A stretch of 64,000 bases of DNA from Peptoniphilus ovalis (GCF_018919265.1 NZ_JAHLQO010000001.1:434001-498000), one strand, 5' to 3'; numbered from the stretch's first letter, positions 33,097-43,291 are shown. Notes: generated by a model not told the origin, from the sequence alone. A program made the numbers and translations.

Positions 33097-34500
33097 ATGG
33101 CTAAAGAAAAAAAGTTAAAATTTAAAGCTCCAGATGCGTTAGTTTTAATATGTATCTTAATGATTGTATGTGCAGTTCTTACATACATACTACCAGCTGG
33201 AGCATACGACAGATTTGTTGATCCAGCAACTCAAAAAGAGATGGTAGATCCTGCTTCATACCACAGAGTGGCAAATACACCTGTAGGTCCATGGCAAGTT
33301 CTTAAATCAATTCATCAAGGAATGAATGAATCAGCTCCAATTATTAATTTCTTATTTATTATTGGAGGAGCATTTGGTGTCTTAACTGACACTGGTGCAT
33401 TAGATGCACTTATTCATAAAACATCTGTGAAATTAAAAGGTAGAGAAAAATTAGTAATTATATTTTTCTTAACATTTTGGGCACTTGGAGGAGCATTTTT
33501 AGGAAATTTCGAAGAATGCTTGGCTTTCATTCCTATGCAGATTGCTTTGTGTTATGCACTCGGTTTTGACTCAATAACCGGGGTTGCATTAGGATTGTGG
33601 GGAGTAGCAATAGGTTATATGGGTGGTATAATGAACCCATTTACGTTAGGACTTGCTCAAGATATTGCTGGTCTTCCTATATATTCTGGGATGGCATTTA
33701 GAGTTATTGTTTGGGCGTTCGCTCTAGCTGGAGGAATTTTCTTCCTTTATAGATATGCACAAAAAATTCAAAAAGATCCTACAGCTTCTTATACCTATGA
33801 ATTAGATCTCAAGAATAGAAATGCTCAAGAAGAAATTGAAGAAGTTGAATTAACTTCTAGACATAAAATTATATTATTAATATTTGTATTATCTGTAGTT
33901 TGGATTATATATGGTGTAATTAATCATGGATTTTATTTAACTGAAATGGCAGCTGTATTTATTGTTATGGTTTTATTAATGGGAATTGCTGCAAAAATGT
34001 CTCCTGATGCAATAGTGGCATCCTTTGTTAAAGGGGCTGGAAACTTATTATACGCATGTATTTGTGTAGGATTTGCAAGGGGATTAACAATAATAATGAC
34101 TGAAGGTAATATACTTGATGTAATAGTTCATGGAGCTACAAGTATATTAAATGGTTTACCAGCAATGATAAGCGCACCGATGACATTTATAGTTGTTTCA
34201 ATCATTAATTTATTTATTCCGTCAGGCTCAGGTAAAGCTGTTATAATGATGCCTATTATGGTACCTATGGCTGATGTACTTGGTATTACAAGACAAACAG
34301 TTTGTTTAGCTTATCACATGGGAGATGCAATAACTAATATAGTTACTCCAGCTGGAGCACCTCTAATGGCGGCATTAGCAATGGCCAATATTCCTTGGAC
34401 TACATGGATGAAGTTCTTCATGAAGTTCTTTATCTATTTAATGGTTCTAGGATGTATAGCATGTGTAGTTGCGATAAATATAGGATATGGACCTTTCTAA
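33097..34500 (+). CDS. YfcC-family membrane transporter
   Basis: A 467-residue membrane protein of the YfcC/DcuC (C4-dicarboxylate or basic amino acid) group with about 12 helices. Diagnostic stretches are YILPAGAYDR, FIIGGAFGVLTDTGALDAL, GGIMNPFTLGLAQDIAG and the FIPSGSGKAVIMMPIM segment near the C-terminus. ATG 33097 follows GGAGGG. It is co-transcribed with the dipeptidase PepD 13 bases downstream, so an amino acid or dipeptide substrate is likely. Not proved. Confidence 0.85.
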   Translation: MAKEKKLKFKAPDALVLICILMIVCAVLTYILPAGAYDRFVDPATQKEMVDPASYHRVANTPVGPWQVLKSIHQGMNESAPIINFLFIIGGAFGVLTDTGALDALIHKTSVKLKGREKLVIIFFLTFWALGGAFLGNFEECLAFIPMQIALCYALGFDSITGVALGLWGVAIGYMGGIMNPFTLGLAQDIAGLPIYSGMAFRVIVWAFALAGGIFFLYRYAQKIQKDPTASYTYELDLKNRNAQEEIEEVELTSRHKIILLIFVLSVVWIIYGVINHGFYLTEMAAVFIVMVLLMGIAAKMSPDAIVASFVKGAGNLLYACICVGFARGLTIIMTEGNILDVIVHGATSILNGLPAMISAPMTFIVVSIINLFIPSGSGKAVIMMPIMVPMADVLGITRQTVCLAYHMGDAITNIVTPAGAPLMAALAMANIPWTTWMKFFMKFFIYLMVLGCIACVVAINIGYGPF

Positions 34501-34513
34501 AAAGGAGGTAAAA

Positions 34514-35968
34514 ATGAAAGAATTTACAATTGAATCTTTAAGAGAAAACCCACTATTTGATAATTTTTATAAAATATCTCAAATTCCACATGGAAGCTTC
34601 AATGAAAAAGAACTTAGTGATTGGATATACAACTGGGCTAAAGAAAAGGATTTAGAAGTAAAACAAGACGATTACAGTAATTTAGTAATAAAAAAAGATG
34701 GACAAAATGGTGGAGAAAATAAAGAGCCATTAATATTACAAGCTCATATTGATATGGTGTGTCAAAAAGTTGATGGATCAGATCATGATTTTAAAAAAGA
34801 CCCTATTAAATGGGTAATTGAAGATGAATGGTTAACTACTGGGGGAGAAACAACGCTTGGAGCTGACAATGGGTTAGGTGTAGGTTTGATAATGGCTGTT
34901 CTTGAATCTAAAGATATGAATCATCCCCCTATTACAGCACTTTTTACTACAGTAGAAGAAGATGATTTTAGCGGAGCATCAAATTTACCAAGTGAGTGGG
35001 TAGATGCTGATAGAGCTATAAATCTTGATAACTGCGAAGATTATGTAATTATTGCAGGATCAAATGGTGGAACTGGAGCTAAAATTATTTTAGAAACTAA
35101 TAGAGAAAAAATAGAAGATTCAAAAAAAGTTTTAAAAGTTGAGTTCTCAGGATTAGTTGGGGGACATTCTGGAGCAGATATAAATAAAGGTCTAGGAAAT
35201 TCTATATTAATTATGGGAAGACTTTTAGAAAAATATAGAGAAAACTTTGAAGTTTCTCTATCAAAAATATCTGGTGGTACTTTTAGACTAGCCATTCCTA
35301 GAAGCTCAGAAGCAATTGTTGTTATTAATTCAAAAGACGAAGATAAGCTTAGAAAAGTAACTGATGAATTTTTAAAATTAATTTATCATGAATATTCAAA
35401 ATTTAAAGATAGTATAAAAATAGAAATATCAGAAACTGAAGCTAAAGATAAATTTAAAGATGAAGATTTTGTAAAAATACTAGATATAATTAAACTTTCT
35501 CCTAATGGAGTAATAGATGTAAATGCAAAGAGCTTCATTATAGAGTCTTCTTGCAATCTGGGAGAAGTTCACACAGAAGAAAATGAAGTAATCTTTGTTT
35601 CTGAAATAAGAGCTATGAGAGATTCACAAATTGATTACACTTATTCAAGAGTTGAATCACTTGCTAGACTTGTGGATGCAAAAGATGAACAATTTGCTAG
35701 ATATTTCGGATGGGAATTTAATGAAAATTCTGACTTAAGAAAACAATACAAAGATATTATAAAGGATATCCAAGACATTGATTGTGAGGTAAGAGTTTCA
35801 CCAGGAGGTCTCGAAGGGGGATATCTAATTAATAAAAGACCTGGATTAGATATAATTTGCGTAGGAGCGCTTCATACAGGTCTACACTCTCCAGATGAAA
35901 GGGCAAATATTAATTCAGTATTAACTTTTTATGATAACTTTAAAGTATTTCTTGAAAGACTTAATTAA
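34514..35968 (+). CDS. pepD: Aminoacyl-histidine dipeptidase (M20, PepD type)
   Basis: A 484-residue cytosolic dimetal dipeptidase that splits a broad range of dipeptides. Metal ligands are His78/Asp80 in QAHIDMVCQK, Asp118 in TLGADNGLG and Glu148/Glu149 in TTVEEDDFSG. A lid domain separates the two catalytic halves. ATG 34514 follows AAAGGAGG. With the YfcC-type transporter it forms a peptide or amino acid use module. Confidence 0.92.
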   Translation: MKEFTIESLRENPLFDNFYKISQIPHGSFNEKELSDWIYNWAKEKDLEVKQDDYSNLVIKKDGQNGGENKEPLILQAHIDMVCQKVDGSDHDFKKDPIKWVIEDEWLTTGGETTLGADNGLGVGLIMAVLESKDMNHPPITALFTTVEEDDFSGASNLPSEWVDADRAINLDNCEDYVIIAGSNGGTGAKIILETNREKIEDSKKVLKVEFSGLVGGHSGADINKGLGNSILIMGRLLEKYRENFEVSLSKISGGTFRLAIPRSSEAIVVINSKDEDKLRKVTDEFLKLIYHEYSKFKDSIKIEISETEAKDKFKDEDFVKILDIIKLSPNGVIDVNAKSFIIESSCNLGEVHTEENEVIFVSEIRAMRDSQIDYTYSRVESLARLVDAKDEQFARYFGWEFNENSDLRKQYKDIIKDIQDIDCEVRVSPGGLEGGYLINKRPGLDIICVGALHTGLHSPDERANINSVLTFYDNFKVFLERLN

Positions 35969-35977
35969 ATAATAAAA

Positions 35978-36017
35978 ATAAGGACTTATTGTAGTTAAAT
36001 CCACAATAAGTCCTTTT
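35978..36017. terminator. Terminator between pepD and holin-like gene
   Basis: AAGGACTTATTGT and ACAATAAGTCCTT form a 13-base stem around a ten-base loop, followed by TTTTAGATTT. The converging genes may share it. Confidence 0.88.
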
Positions 36018-36025
36018 AGATTTAA

Positions 36026-36373
36026 TTAATCATCAGTTCCAATTATTTTTTTAATCAAGCTATTCACAAAACTCAAGACTATACTTGCCAAGAAGGCTGT
36101 TCCAAAGCTTGCGATAAATGCATTTGGTGACAAGCTAAAGGCAATTTTTAAAACTGCTGCGTTTACAACAAGTGAAAATAGTCCAAGTGTAATTATATTA
36201 ATTGGCAGTGACAAAAGTTTTAATATCGGTTTTAATGTCATATTAACTAGGGCAAATACTATACCCATTATAAAAACGGACTCTATATTTAAAAATCTAA
36301 TATTTTCAAAAAGAGCATCTAATATATAAAAAGAAAGAAAATTAACAAATAACAAACTGATTAATTTTTTCAT
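36026..36373 (-). CDS. Phage holin family 4-like membrane protein
   Basis: A 115-residue protein with four hydrophobic helices, matching the pattern of the phage holin 4/YvlD superfamily: the FALVNMTLKPILKLLSLPIN segment and VVNAAVLKIAF are characteristic. Despite the family name, such genes are usually chromosomal and of unknown role; no phage genes are nearby. ATG 36373 follows GAGGTG. Confidence 0.8.
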   Translation of the reverse strand: MKKLISLLFVNFLSFYILDALFENIRFLNIESVFIMGIVFALVNMTLKPILKLLSLPINIITLGLFSLVVNAAVLKIAFSLSPNAFIASFGTAFLASIVLSFVNSLIKKIIGTDD

Positions 36374-36419
36374 ATTAACACCTCGCATATTAAATACCCA
36401 AAAATAAGTAGCTTTAAAA

Positions 36420-37352
36420 TTACAAGAATAGCTCTGAGGAAAATTCTATGACTTCATCTTTTAAAATTTTTATAAAAGCCTCAATGTATAATGGTTTCTC
36501 AAGGTATTGGTTAGTAACTAGGTCTACTCTTAGTGGATAATTAAAGTCTTTAATTGGAAAAAAATAGATATCAGTATTTTCCAAGAAATTAATAGCAAGC
36601 ATCCTAGGAACTATAGAAAAAGTAACATTATTCAAGCATAAATCAATTTGAACATCGCATTCGCTAGTATAGCATGGAATATTGTGTAATTCGATTCCGT
36701 GAGTAATTAAATGCTGTTGTAAAAGCTTATATAATGCTCCTGTTTTGTTATAGGATGTCATAGGTATATTTTTAAATTTATTTAAATCTACTCCTTTTTT
36801 AAAATTTTTCAAATCATTTTTTGAGAAATATTCTTTGAACATATTCTTATTTATAACTAAATATAAAAAGTCTTCGCAGACAGTCTCAACATTTAATCCA
36901 AGATTGAGCCTAGTATTAATCCCTAAGAAAATATCTAGTTTATTATTAAGTAGTTCTTTTTCAAGTATCTTTGTATCACCACTGAAAAAAGAAATTTGAA
37001 CATCTGGAAATAGCTTATGATATTTTTCCATTAATTTAGGAATTAATAATTTGGATCTAGTCGTACTCATTCCTACTTTCAAATATCCTTTTCTCTCACT
37101 AGAAAAGTCTGAGAGATTTTTTTTGAGATTTTCTTCTATTAAAGAAATGTTCTTATAAGAATTATATACAATTTCCCCAGCGGGAGTTAAATGCATATAT
37201 GGTTTTCTATGGAATAATTTTGTTCCATATTCGTTTTCAAGTCTTTTTATATGATCGCTAACACATTGTTGTGTTACAAATGATTTTTCTGCAGCTTTAC
37301 TAATATTTAAAGTCTCTGCAACAAGTAAGAAAATTTTTTCGTTTTGGGTCAT
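36420..37352 (-). CDS. LysR family transcriptional regulator
   Basis: A 310-residue regulator: winged helix (about 1-60, with NISKAAEKSFVTQQCVSDHI) and a type 2 periplasmic-binding-fold ligand domain (about 90-300). ATG 37352 follows GGAGTG. It is transcribed away from the hydrolase/TRAP operon, the usual arrangement for local control, with a 240-base AT-rich region between them. The inducer is probably the transported acid or its product; this is inferred. Confidence 0.9.
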   Translation of the reverse strand: MTQNEKIFLLVAETLNISKAAEKSFVTQQCVSDHIKRLENEYGTKLFHRKPYMHLTPAGEIVYNSYKNISLIEENLKKNLSDFSSERKGYLKVGMSTTRSKLLIPKLMEKYHKLFPDVQISFFSGDTKILEKELLNNKLDIFLGINTRLNLGLNVETVCEDFLYLVINKNMFKEYFSKNDLKNFKKGVDLNKFKNIPMTSYNKTGALYKLLQQHLITHGIELHNIPCYTSECDVQIDLCLNNVTFSIVPRMLAINFLENTDIYFFPIKDFNYPLRVDLVTNQYLEKPLYIEAFIKILKDEVIEFSSELFL

Positions 37353-37589
37353 ATAATCACTCCACAAGATTAATATTAAAAAAAATAGCTAAATACAATA
37401 AAAAAGTTGTATGAATTATATTTTAAAATATATTTTATTAAAATATAATTTAAAATACTTTACTTTAATACTATTATACTATGAAAAATATTATTTAAAC
37501 AAGATATTTATTGTTAAAATCAAAAATATACTTGTTTTTTATTTATGAAAAGGATTGCTAAAATATAATTGATTAATAAAGGAGAACAT

Positions 37590-38441
37590 ATGAGAGAAAT
37601 AATAAATGAATTATTAGACGGTTCTTATGATTTACATGTGCATTCTTCACCATCTCATGTTAAAAGAACTACAGATGATATAGATTTAATCAAAACAGCT
37701 AGTGAATACAATATGAGTGGTGTAATGATTAAAAATCATTATGAACCTACAAGTGGAAGAGCGGCATTAATAAATTCGCATTTCAATTTTAGTACAAAAG
37801 CATATGGGGGAGTAGTATTAAATACACCTGTTGGAGGTATTAATCCTTACGCATGTGAAAGTGCTTTAAATTTAGGTGCAAAAATAGTATGGTTGCCTAC
37901 TCGTGATGCAAAACAGTCACTTAAATATGGAAACATGAAGGGAGATTTTTTTAACAGAAAAGGTATTTCTGTATTAGATCAAAAAGGAAGATTAATAGAC
38001 AAGTTTAAGGAAGTTGTTGAAGTTGTGAAAAAATATGATGCTGTTTTAGCTACAGGTCATATAAGTGATGAGGAAAGTTATAAAGTTTGCAATTATGCGC
38101 TTGAACATGGAATAAAAATAATTTTAACTCATCCAGACTGGGTAAGAACTAAAATTCCAGTCGAAGAACAGATAAAATTAGCAAGTAAGGGCGTATTCAT
38201 CGAAAAAGTATGGGCTAATTTAGATGATGGAGATTGTAGTAAATATGAATTTATAGAAGTAATGAAAAAAACAAATTTTGAAAATATTTTTATTACTACT
38301 GATCGTGGATATTATACAAAAAAATCGCCTATTGAATCTTTGATAGATTGCATAGAATTTTTATTAAATGAAGGAGTTGATAAAAAAGATATAGCAAAGA
38401 TGATTAAGACTACACCAAAATTTATTATGAAAGGAGAATAA
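37590..38441 (+). CDS. DUF6282-type metal-dependent hydrolase
   Basis: A 283-residue predicted TIM-barrel hydrolase of the amidohydrolase/PHP type. Metal-binding signs are DLHVHSSP near the N-terminus (about 12-19), IKNHYEP, LATGHISDEE, LTHPDW and the late TTDRGY. I assign DUF6282 by pattern, with moderate certainty. ATG 37590 follows AAAGGAGAAC. It leads an operon with a TRAP transporter, so it likely processes the imported organic acid or lactam. Confidence 0.75.
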   Translation: MREIINELLDGSYDLHVHSSPSHVKRTTDDIDLIKTASEYNMSGVMIKNHYEPTSGRAALINSHFNFSTKAYGGVVLNTPVGGINPYACESALNLGAKIVWLPTRDAKQSLKYGNMKGDFFNRKGISVLDQKGRLIDKFKEVVEVVKKYDAVLATGHISDEESYKVCNYALEHGIKIILTHPDWVRTKIPVEEQIKLASKGVFIEKVWANLDDGDCSKYEFIEVMKKTNFENIFITTDRGYYTKKSPIESLIDCIEFLLNEGVDKKDIAKMIKTTPKFIMKGE

Positions 38442-38442
38442 T

Positions 38443-39438
38443 ATGAGAAAGTTTCTTAATTTAATTTTAATGCTAATACTTTCTTTTACATTATTGGGAT
38501 GTTCTGAAAAAGATAATAATAAAAAAGTATTTCAAATTGGTTTTACTACAGCGCCTGTTGAAGATGATCCGTATTATATTTTTGCAAAAACATTTTCTGA
38601 TATTGTAAAAGAAAAAACTAATGGAGAAATAATAATTGATGTAAAAGGATCAGGGCAACTAGGTCAAGAAGGTGAAATGTTCACAGGTATGCAAATAGGA
38701 ACTACAGATATGGCAATTATGACTAATGCATATATAAGTGGATATATACCACAAGCTGGTCTTTTCGATCTTCCGTTTATTTTTAAAAATGGAGAAGAAG
38801 CAGCTAGAGTACTCGATGGAAAAGTGGGAAAAGAAATATTAAAAGGATATGAAGATTATGGTATTGAAGGATTGGCTTATGGTGAAGGTGGATTTAGACA
38901 TTTAGTTACTGTTAAAAATGAAGTAAAGAAACCAGAGGATTTTCATGGGCTTAAAATAAGATGTATGGAAACTGATACATATATAGCGACTTATCAAGAA
39001 CTTGGAACAAATGCTGTACCTATGGCTTGGTCTGAGACAATTACAGGATTACAACAAGGAACTATTGATGGATTGGATATACCTGTAAGTGTTATCTATA
39101 CAAATGGTTTTGCAGATATAGCTAAATACGTTAATATGACAGGGCATTTTTATTCACCGCTGATTTTATGTGTTTCTAAAACGATTTATGAGGAATTAGA
39201 TTCTAATGAACAAGAAATCTTACGAGAAGCAGCTATTGAAGCAGGAAAAACTACTAGAATTTCAAATGCTAAGTCTGAACCAGTTATGTTAGAAGAAATG
39301 GAAGCACAAGGAATGAATATTGTTCAAGATGTGGATAAAGAGGCCTTCCAAAAAGCTTTTGAAGATTTTTATGATAAAAGGGCAGAAGGAATAGGAAAAA
39401 AATATCTTGAAGAATTAAGAAAAGAACTTGGATTATAA
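38443..39438 (+). CDS. TRAP transporter substrate-binding lipoprotein (DctP)
   Basis: A 331-residue solute receptor with lipobox LLGC (Cys20). DctP-family blocks are VKEKTNGEIIIDVKGSGQLG, the PFIFKNGEEAARVLDG segment, LKIRCMETDTYI and GLQQGTIDGLDIP. The conserved Arg in KIRCM normally binds the substrate carboxylate. It starts one base after the hydrolase stop and hands substrate to the DctQ/DctM proteins. Confidence 0.93.
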   Translation: MRKFLNLILMLILSFTLLGCSEKDNNKKVFQIGFTTAPVEDDPYYIFAKTFSDIVKEKTNGEIIIDVKGSGQLGQEGEMFTGMQIGTTDMAIMTNAYISGYIPQAGLFDLPFIFKNGEEAARVLDGKVGKEILKGYEDYGIEGLAYGEGGFRHLVTVKNEVKKPEDFHGLKIRCMETDTYIATYQELGTNAVPMAWSETITGLQQGTIDGLDIPVSVIYTNGFADIAKYVNMTGHFYSPLILCVSKTIYEELDSNEQEILREAAIEAGKTTRISNAKSEPVMLEEMEAQGMNIVQDVDKEAFQKAFEDFYDKRAEGIGKKYLEELRKELGL

Positions 39439-39451
39439 AGGAGCGATTGTT

Positions 39452-39916
39452 ATGGAGAAAGCTTATAATATTATTACAAAAATTTTGAAATTTGCAATCG
39501 TAGTTATATTTAGTATTCTAGTTGCATCTTGTGTTCTTCAAGTATTTACAAGATTTGTACTAAACTCTTCTTTATCATGGACTGAAGAATTAGCAAGATA
39601 TACTTTTATTTGGGCCAATATGCTAGGTGCAATTTTGTGTACTAAAAACAAAAGTAATGCAACTGTTAGTGTGATTACTGATAATTTGAGCGAACAAAAC
39701 CAACAAAAATTAAATTTCTTGGTAAATATTCTATCAATAGTTATCGGATTTATATTACTATATTATGGATCTAGGGTTGCTTGGGCAGTTAGAACTCAAT
39801 TAAGTCCAGCACTTAGAATAAGTATGACATTGGTTTATGGAGCTGCTCCTGTTTTCGGAGCTCTACTAATATTTTACTGTATATATGATATATATTCCTC
39901 GAAGAATAAGGAGTGA
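39452..39916 (+). CDS. TRAP transporter small permease (DctQ)
   Basis: A 154-residue membrane protein with four helices and the family's SLSWTEELARYTFIWANMLGA segment. It scaffolds the large DctM subunit. ATG 39452 follows AAAGGAGCG, spaced 13 bases after the DctP gene. The DctM gene begins six bases after its stop. Confidence 0.9.
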   Translation: MEKAYNIITKILKFAIVVIFSILVASCVLQVFTRFVLNSSLSWTEELARYTFIWANMLGAILCTKNKSNATVSVITDNLSEQNQQKLNFLVNILSIVIGFILLYYGSRVAWAVRTQLSPALRISMTLVYGAAPVFGALLIFYCIYDIYSSKNKE

Positions 39917-39921
39917 TTAGA

Positions 39922-41205
39922 ATGATTGGTATAATGTTTATATTTATGTTCGCTTTAATTTTTATAGGACTTCCTGTTTATTTATCAATTTTAGGATCAG
40001 GAATAATGTTTTTAACAGCTACTGGTTTAAAGCCATTATTGTTAGTAAGCCAGAGAATGACTACAGGATTAGATTCATTTCCTCTACTTGCTATACCCCT
40101 TTTTGTATTAGTTGGTGAGCTAATGGATAGGGGTGGAATATCTAAAAGAATGATAAATTGGGCTGATTCGTTGATGGGATGGGTTCCTGGAGGACTTGGC
40201 GTTGTAACTATTGTATCTTGTGCGATATTTGCAGCTTTAACGGGTTCTGGGCCAGCAACTGTAGCAGCAATAGGATCTATATTAATTCCATCTTTAACAA
40301 AGACAGGATATGATAAAAAAACAGCTGCAGGTATGGTTGCAGCTGGCGGAGCGTTAGGCCCTATAATTCCACCGAGTATTGCAATGATAATATATGGGGT
40401 TACTATGGGATTGTCTATACCTAAAATGTTTATTGCTGGAGTACTTCCCGGCTTAGTTATGATGGCATTATTAATACTTGTTAATTTCTTTGTTATTAGA
40501 AATAAACCAGAGATATTTAATAAGAGAGAAAAATTTGATTTTATCAAACTGTTAAAAAATACATGGTCTGCAATTGGAGCATTATTATTACCAATAATTA
40601 TTTTAGGTGGAATATATGCAGGAATATTTACTCCAACAGAAGCGGCTGCGGTAGGTGTCGTTTATGCTTTATTACTCGGTTTAATTATTTATAGAGAAAT
40701 AAATATAAAAGATTTGCCTAATGCATTATTAAAATCTATGGAAACTGCGGCAATGGTAGGAATAATAATGGGAGCGGCGAACTTATTATCATGGATAATG
40801 TCAGTAAATAATTTTGGAGATATGGTTACTAATGCTCTTGGGTCATTTATTACAACAAGAGTATCATATTTAATAGTATTAATGATATTACTATTCTTTG
40901 TTGGAGCTTTAATGGACACTGTTGCTGCAATAATAATATTAGCGCCTGTATTAGTTCCATTTGGAATTGAGCTAGGCATAGATCCTCTTCATTTAGGTAT
41001 GATATTTGTTATAAATCTTGTTATAGGTTATGTAACTCCACCTTTTGGATATAATCTATTCACAGCTCAATCTATTACTGGTTTGAAATTTAATGATATA
41101 GTAAAAGGCGTAATTCCATTTTTGATAATAGAATTACTCGCAGTAATGTTATTTGCATTTGTACCTGGAATTATAACATTTGTACCAAATTTATTAGGGC
41201 TATAA
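39922..41205 (+). CDS. TRAP transporter large permease (DctM)
   Basis: A 427-residue membrane protein with about 12-13 helices that carries the sodium-coupled transport path. Conserved blocks are LLAIPLFVLVGELMDRGGIS, FAALTGSGPATVAAIGSI, GALGPIIPPSI and the FVINLVIGYVTPPFGYNLF segment. ATG 39922 follows GGAGTG. It is the last gene of the operon; a hairpin terminator follows. Confidence 0.93.
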   Translation: MIGIMFIFMFALIFIGLPVYLSILGSGIMFLTATGLKPLLLVSQRMTTGLDSFPLLAIPLFVLVGELMDRGGISKRMINWADSLMGWVPGGLGVVTIVSCAIFAALTGSGPATVAAIGSILIPSLTKTGYDKKTAAGMVAAGGALGPIIPPSIAMIIYGVTMGLSIPKMFIAGVLPGLVMMALLILVNFFVIRNKPEIFNKREKFDFIKLLKNTWSAIGALLLPIIILGGIYAGIFTPTEAAAVGVVYALLLGLIIYREINIKDLPNALLKSMETAAMVGIIMGAANLLSWIMSVNNFGDMVTNALGSFITTRVSYLIVLMILLFFVGALMDTVAAIIILAPVLVPFGIELGIDPLHLGMIFVINLVIGYVTPPFGYNLFTAQSITGLKFNDIVKGVIPFLIIELLAVMLFAFVPGIITFVPNLLGL

Positions 41206-41238
41206 AAATATTTACATGAAAAATATTGCATTATAATA

Positions 41239-41272
41239 CAAATCCTCTAGGATTATTTGAACCTGGAGGATT
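41239..41272 (+). terminator. Terminator of TRAP operon
   Basis: AAATCCTC and GAGGATTT form an 8-base stem around a longer loop. The T content downstream is modest. Confidence 0.7.
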
Positions 41273-41494
41273 TGTATTTATTAATTATAAAATAAGAAAC
41301 ATTTACTATGATAGTTTAAAATTAAAGATAAATTATGTATTTTATTTATATTGACTCTAATTTTATCTTCTATCTATGAGCATCTATTTTTTGTTATATA
41401 AAACACAAGATTTCTACAAATTTTTTTGTAATCTTTAACGGCTTTATGATATGTAAACTAAATTTTATCATGTTTTTTTGCTGCAATTTTCCAT

Positions 41495-41880
41495 CAAAGA
41501 TAATTACACAAACATAAACTTTTTATTTTAACTATTAATTTTTTAAGAATGCTTGGATATGTTAGAAAATTTATTATTAAATTTGTGTTTTTTCTTCTTA
41601 TTTTGTCTACATCTGCTAGAAAATGAATTTCTTTAGGCAACTCTAATATAACTTTAACTTTAGTTGTTTTTTGGATATATTCGATAGTCTTTTTCTACGG
41701 ATGATTATTTCAAGTTTTTCTACATCAAGATTAATTTCTTCTTCAAAAGCTTTCTATTCAAGTGTATCTTATATAAGAGCTTTATTTAATATGTTGTGAT
41801 ATTTAGCTTTTAAGCTACTGTTATAATTAAATCTGCTTTAAGGATAATTACAGATTATGGAAAATCTTAATCTATCGTAT
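41495..41880 (-). pseudogene. Decayed sensor histidine kinase fragment
   Basis: A minus-strand frame (41495 to about 41703) reads KKTIEYIQKTTKVKVILELP, then KEIHFLADVDKIRR. This matches the start of a histidine kinase ATPase domain (N-box region, as in VanS-like kinases), but degenerates before the G boxes. Coding-like fragments in shifted frames (AFEEEINLDVEKLE) extend to about 41880. Several stops and frameshifts are present. The rest of the 840-base gap shows no gene. Confidence 0.5.
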
Positions 41881-42029
41881 TAATTGAACTTTGTCCAATT
41901 TTTTAATATCTTCATTTCTTTAATTTGTATCTACATTATAAAATCACACTTTGAAGTGGAAATATTTCTTATCTGAACTCTATGTGAAGTCTTTATAAAT
42001 TAAATGAAAAGAGTTTTTGCAATAAAAAA

Positions 42030-42047
42030 ATCCCCGATTTCTCGGGG
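42030..42047 (-). terminator. Terminator of ser operon
   Basis: TCCCCG and CGGGGA form a stem around ATTTCT, followed on the minus strand by seven T. Confidence 0.9.
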
Positions 42048-42060
42048 AAGGATTTATTTA

Positions 42061-43284
42061 TTATTTTAATTCGTGAATGAAAAGTCCTGAAAGTGGTTTT
42101 GGTTCAAACCAAGTTGATTTAGGTGGCATTACTTCGCCTGCATCTGCAACTTCAAAGAGTTCATCAAGTGAAGTAGGGTAAAGTGCAAAGGCTATTTTCA
42201 TATCTTCTCTTGTTCTCTTTTCAAGCTCTTTTAGTCCTCTTATGCCTCCCACAAAATCAATTCTCGCATCTGTTCTTGGATCTTTGATTCCCAAAATCTT
42301 ATCAAGTACTAGGTTCTGTAGGATTGATACATCAAGTCTTTCTATTATATCGTCTTTTACAAATTCTTCTTTGACCTTTAGTTTATACCATTTGCCATCT
42401 AAATAGAGTCCAAAGTTTTCCTTAGCTTCAGGTTTATATGGTGAAGTTTTTGAAAGTTCAACTTCAAAGTTTTCTTTTAATTTTTCTAAGAATTCTTCTT
42501 CAGTTAATCCATTTAAATCTTTTACAACTCTGTTGTAATCCATTATTTCAACTTCATTTGATGGGAATAAAATAGAGAGAAAATAATTGAACTCTTCTTC
42601 GCCAGTGTAGTCTTTATGCTCTTCTCGCCTTTTTACACCAACTTTTGCGGCTGAAGCACATCTGTGATGACCATCTGCAATATAGAAGTTTTCAACATTT
42701 TTAAACTCTTCTATTAATTTTGAAACTTTTGTAATATCATTAATAGTCCAAACTTTATGATTTACTCCATCTTCTGTTGTAAAGTCTAGCTCTGGTGCAT
42801 TTGAAGTTTCTTCTTCTATAATTTTATTTATCTCATCTACAGCTCTATATGTTAAAAATATAGGTCCTGTATTGGCGTCAAGTTTATCTACGTGATTTAT
42901 TCTGTCTGCTTCTTTTTCTTTTCTAGTGAATTCATGCTTTTTAATTTTGCCATTTAAATATTCATCAACTGAAGAACAAGCCGCAAGGCCTACTTGAGAT
43001 TTTCCCTTCATTGTAAGCTGGTAGATATATAATTTGTTTTTATCTTCTTTGTAGAAATATCCCTCATCTTTTAAAGAGTTGAAATTTGAAAGAGCAACTT
43101 CATTTAGGTTTTCTCTATCTTCATCAAGTGTTGCTGCTGGAAGATCAACTTGCAAGAAGGACTTTGGATTTTTATTTATTATTTCTCTTGCTTCATCAAC
43201 TGAATAGACGTCATAGGGAAGTGCAGCAACTTCTTCTGCGAATTCTCTTTTAGGTCTAACTGCTTTAAATCCTCTAATTATCAT
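42061..43284 (-). CDS. DUF1015 family protein, candidate serine kinase
   Basis: A 407-residue cytosolic protein of the DUF1015 (COG4198) family. The N-terminus MIIRGFKAVRPK, NHVDKLDANTGPIF and the ADGHHRCASA block (203-212) are typical. The DGHHR motif resembles that of ParB-fold free serine kinases such as archaeal SerK, which make phosphoserine. It starts seven bases after serA in a serC-serA-DUF1015 operon, which fits a phosphoserine role. That role is a hypothesis, not an established function. Confidence 0.85.
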   Translation of the reverse strand: MIIRGFKAVRPKREFAEEVAALPYDVYSVDEAREIINKNPKSFLQVDLPAATLDEDRENLNEVALSNFNSLKDEGYFYKEDKNKLYIYQLTMKGKSQVGLAACSSVDEYLNGKIKKHEFTRKEKEADRINHVDKLDANTGPIFLTYRAVDEINKIIEEETSNAPELDFTTEDGVNHKVWTINDITKVSKLIEEFKNVENFYIADGHHRCASAAKVGVKRREEHKDYTGEEEFNYFLSILFPSNEVEIMDYNRVVKDLNGLTEEEFLEKLKENFEVELSKTSPYKPEAKENFGLYLDGKWYKLKVKEEFVKDDIIERLDVSILQNLVLDKILGIKDPRTDARIDFVGGIRGLKELEKRTREDMKIAFALYPTSLDELFEVADAGEVMPPKSTWFEPKPLSGLFIHELK

Positions 43285-43291
43285 AGGGCAC

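Noticed and set aside
36026-36373. Prophage remnant signalled by a holin-like gene
   Set aside because: No other phage genes lie nearby, and this holin-named family is commonly chromosomal.
41280-42010. Decayed transposase
   Set aside because: No transposase motif or terminal inverted repeats; the readable fragment fits a histidine kinase better.
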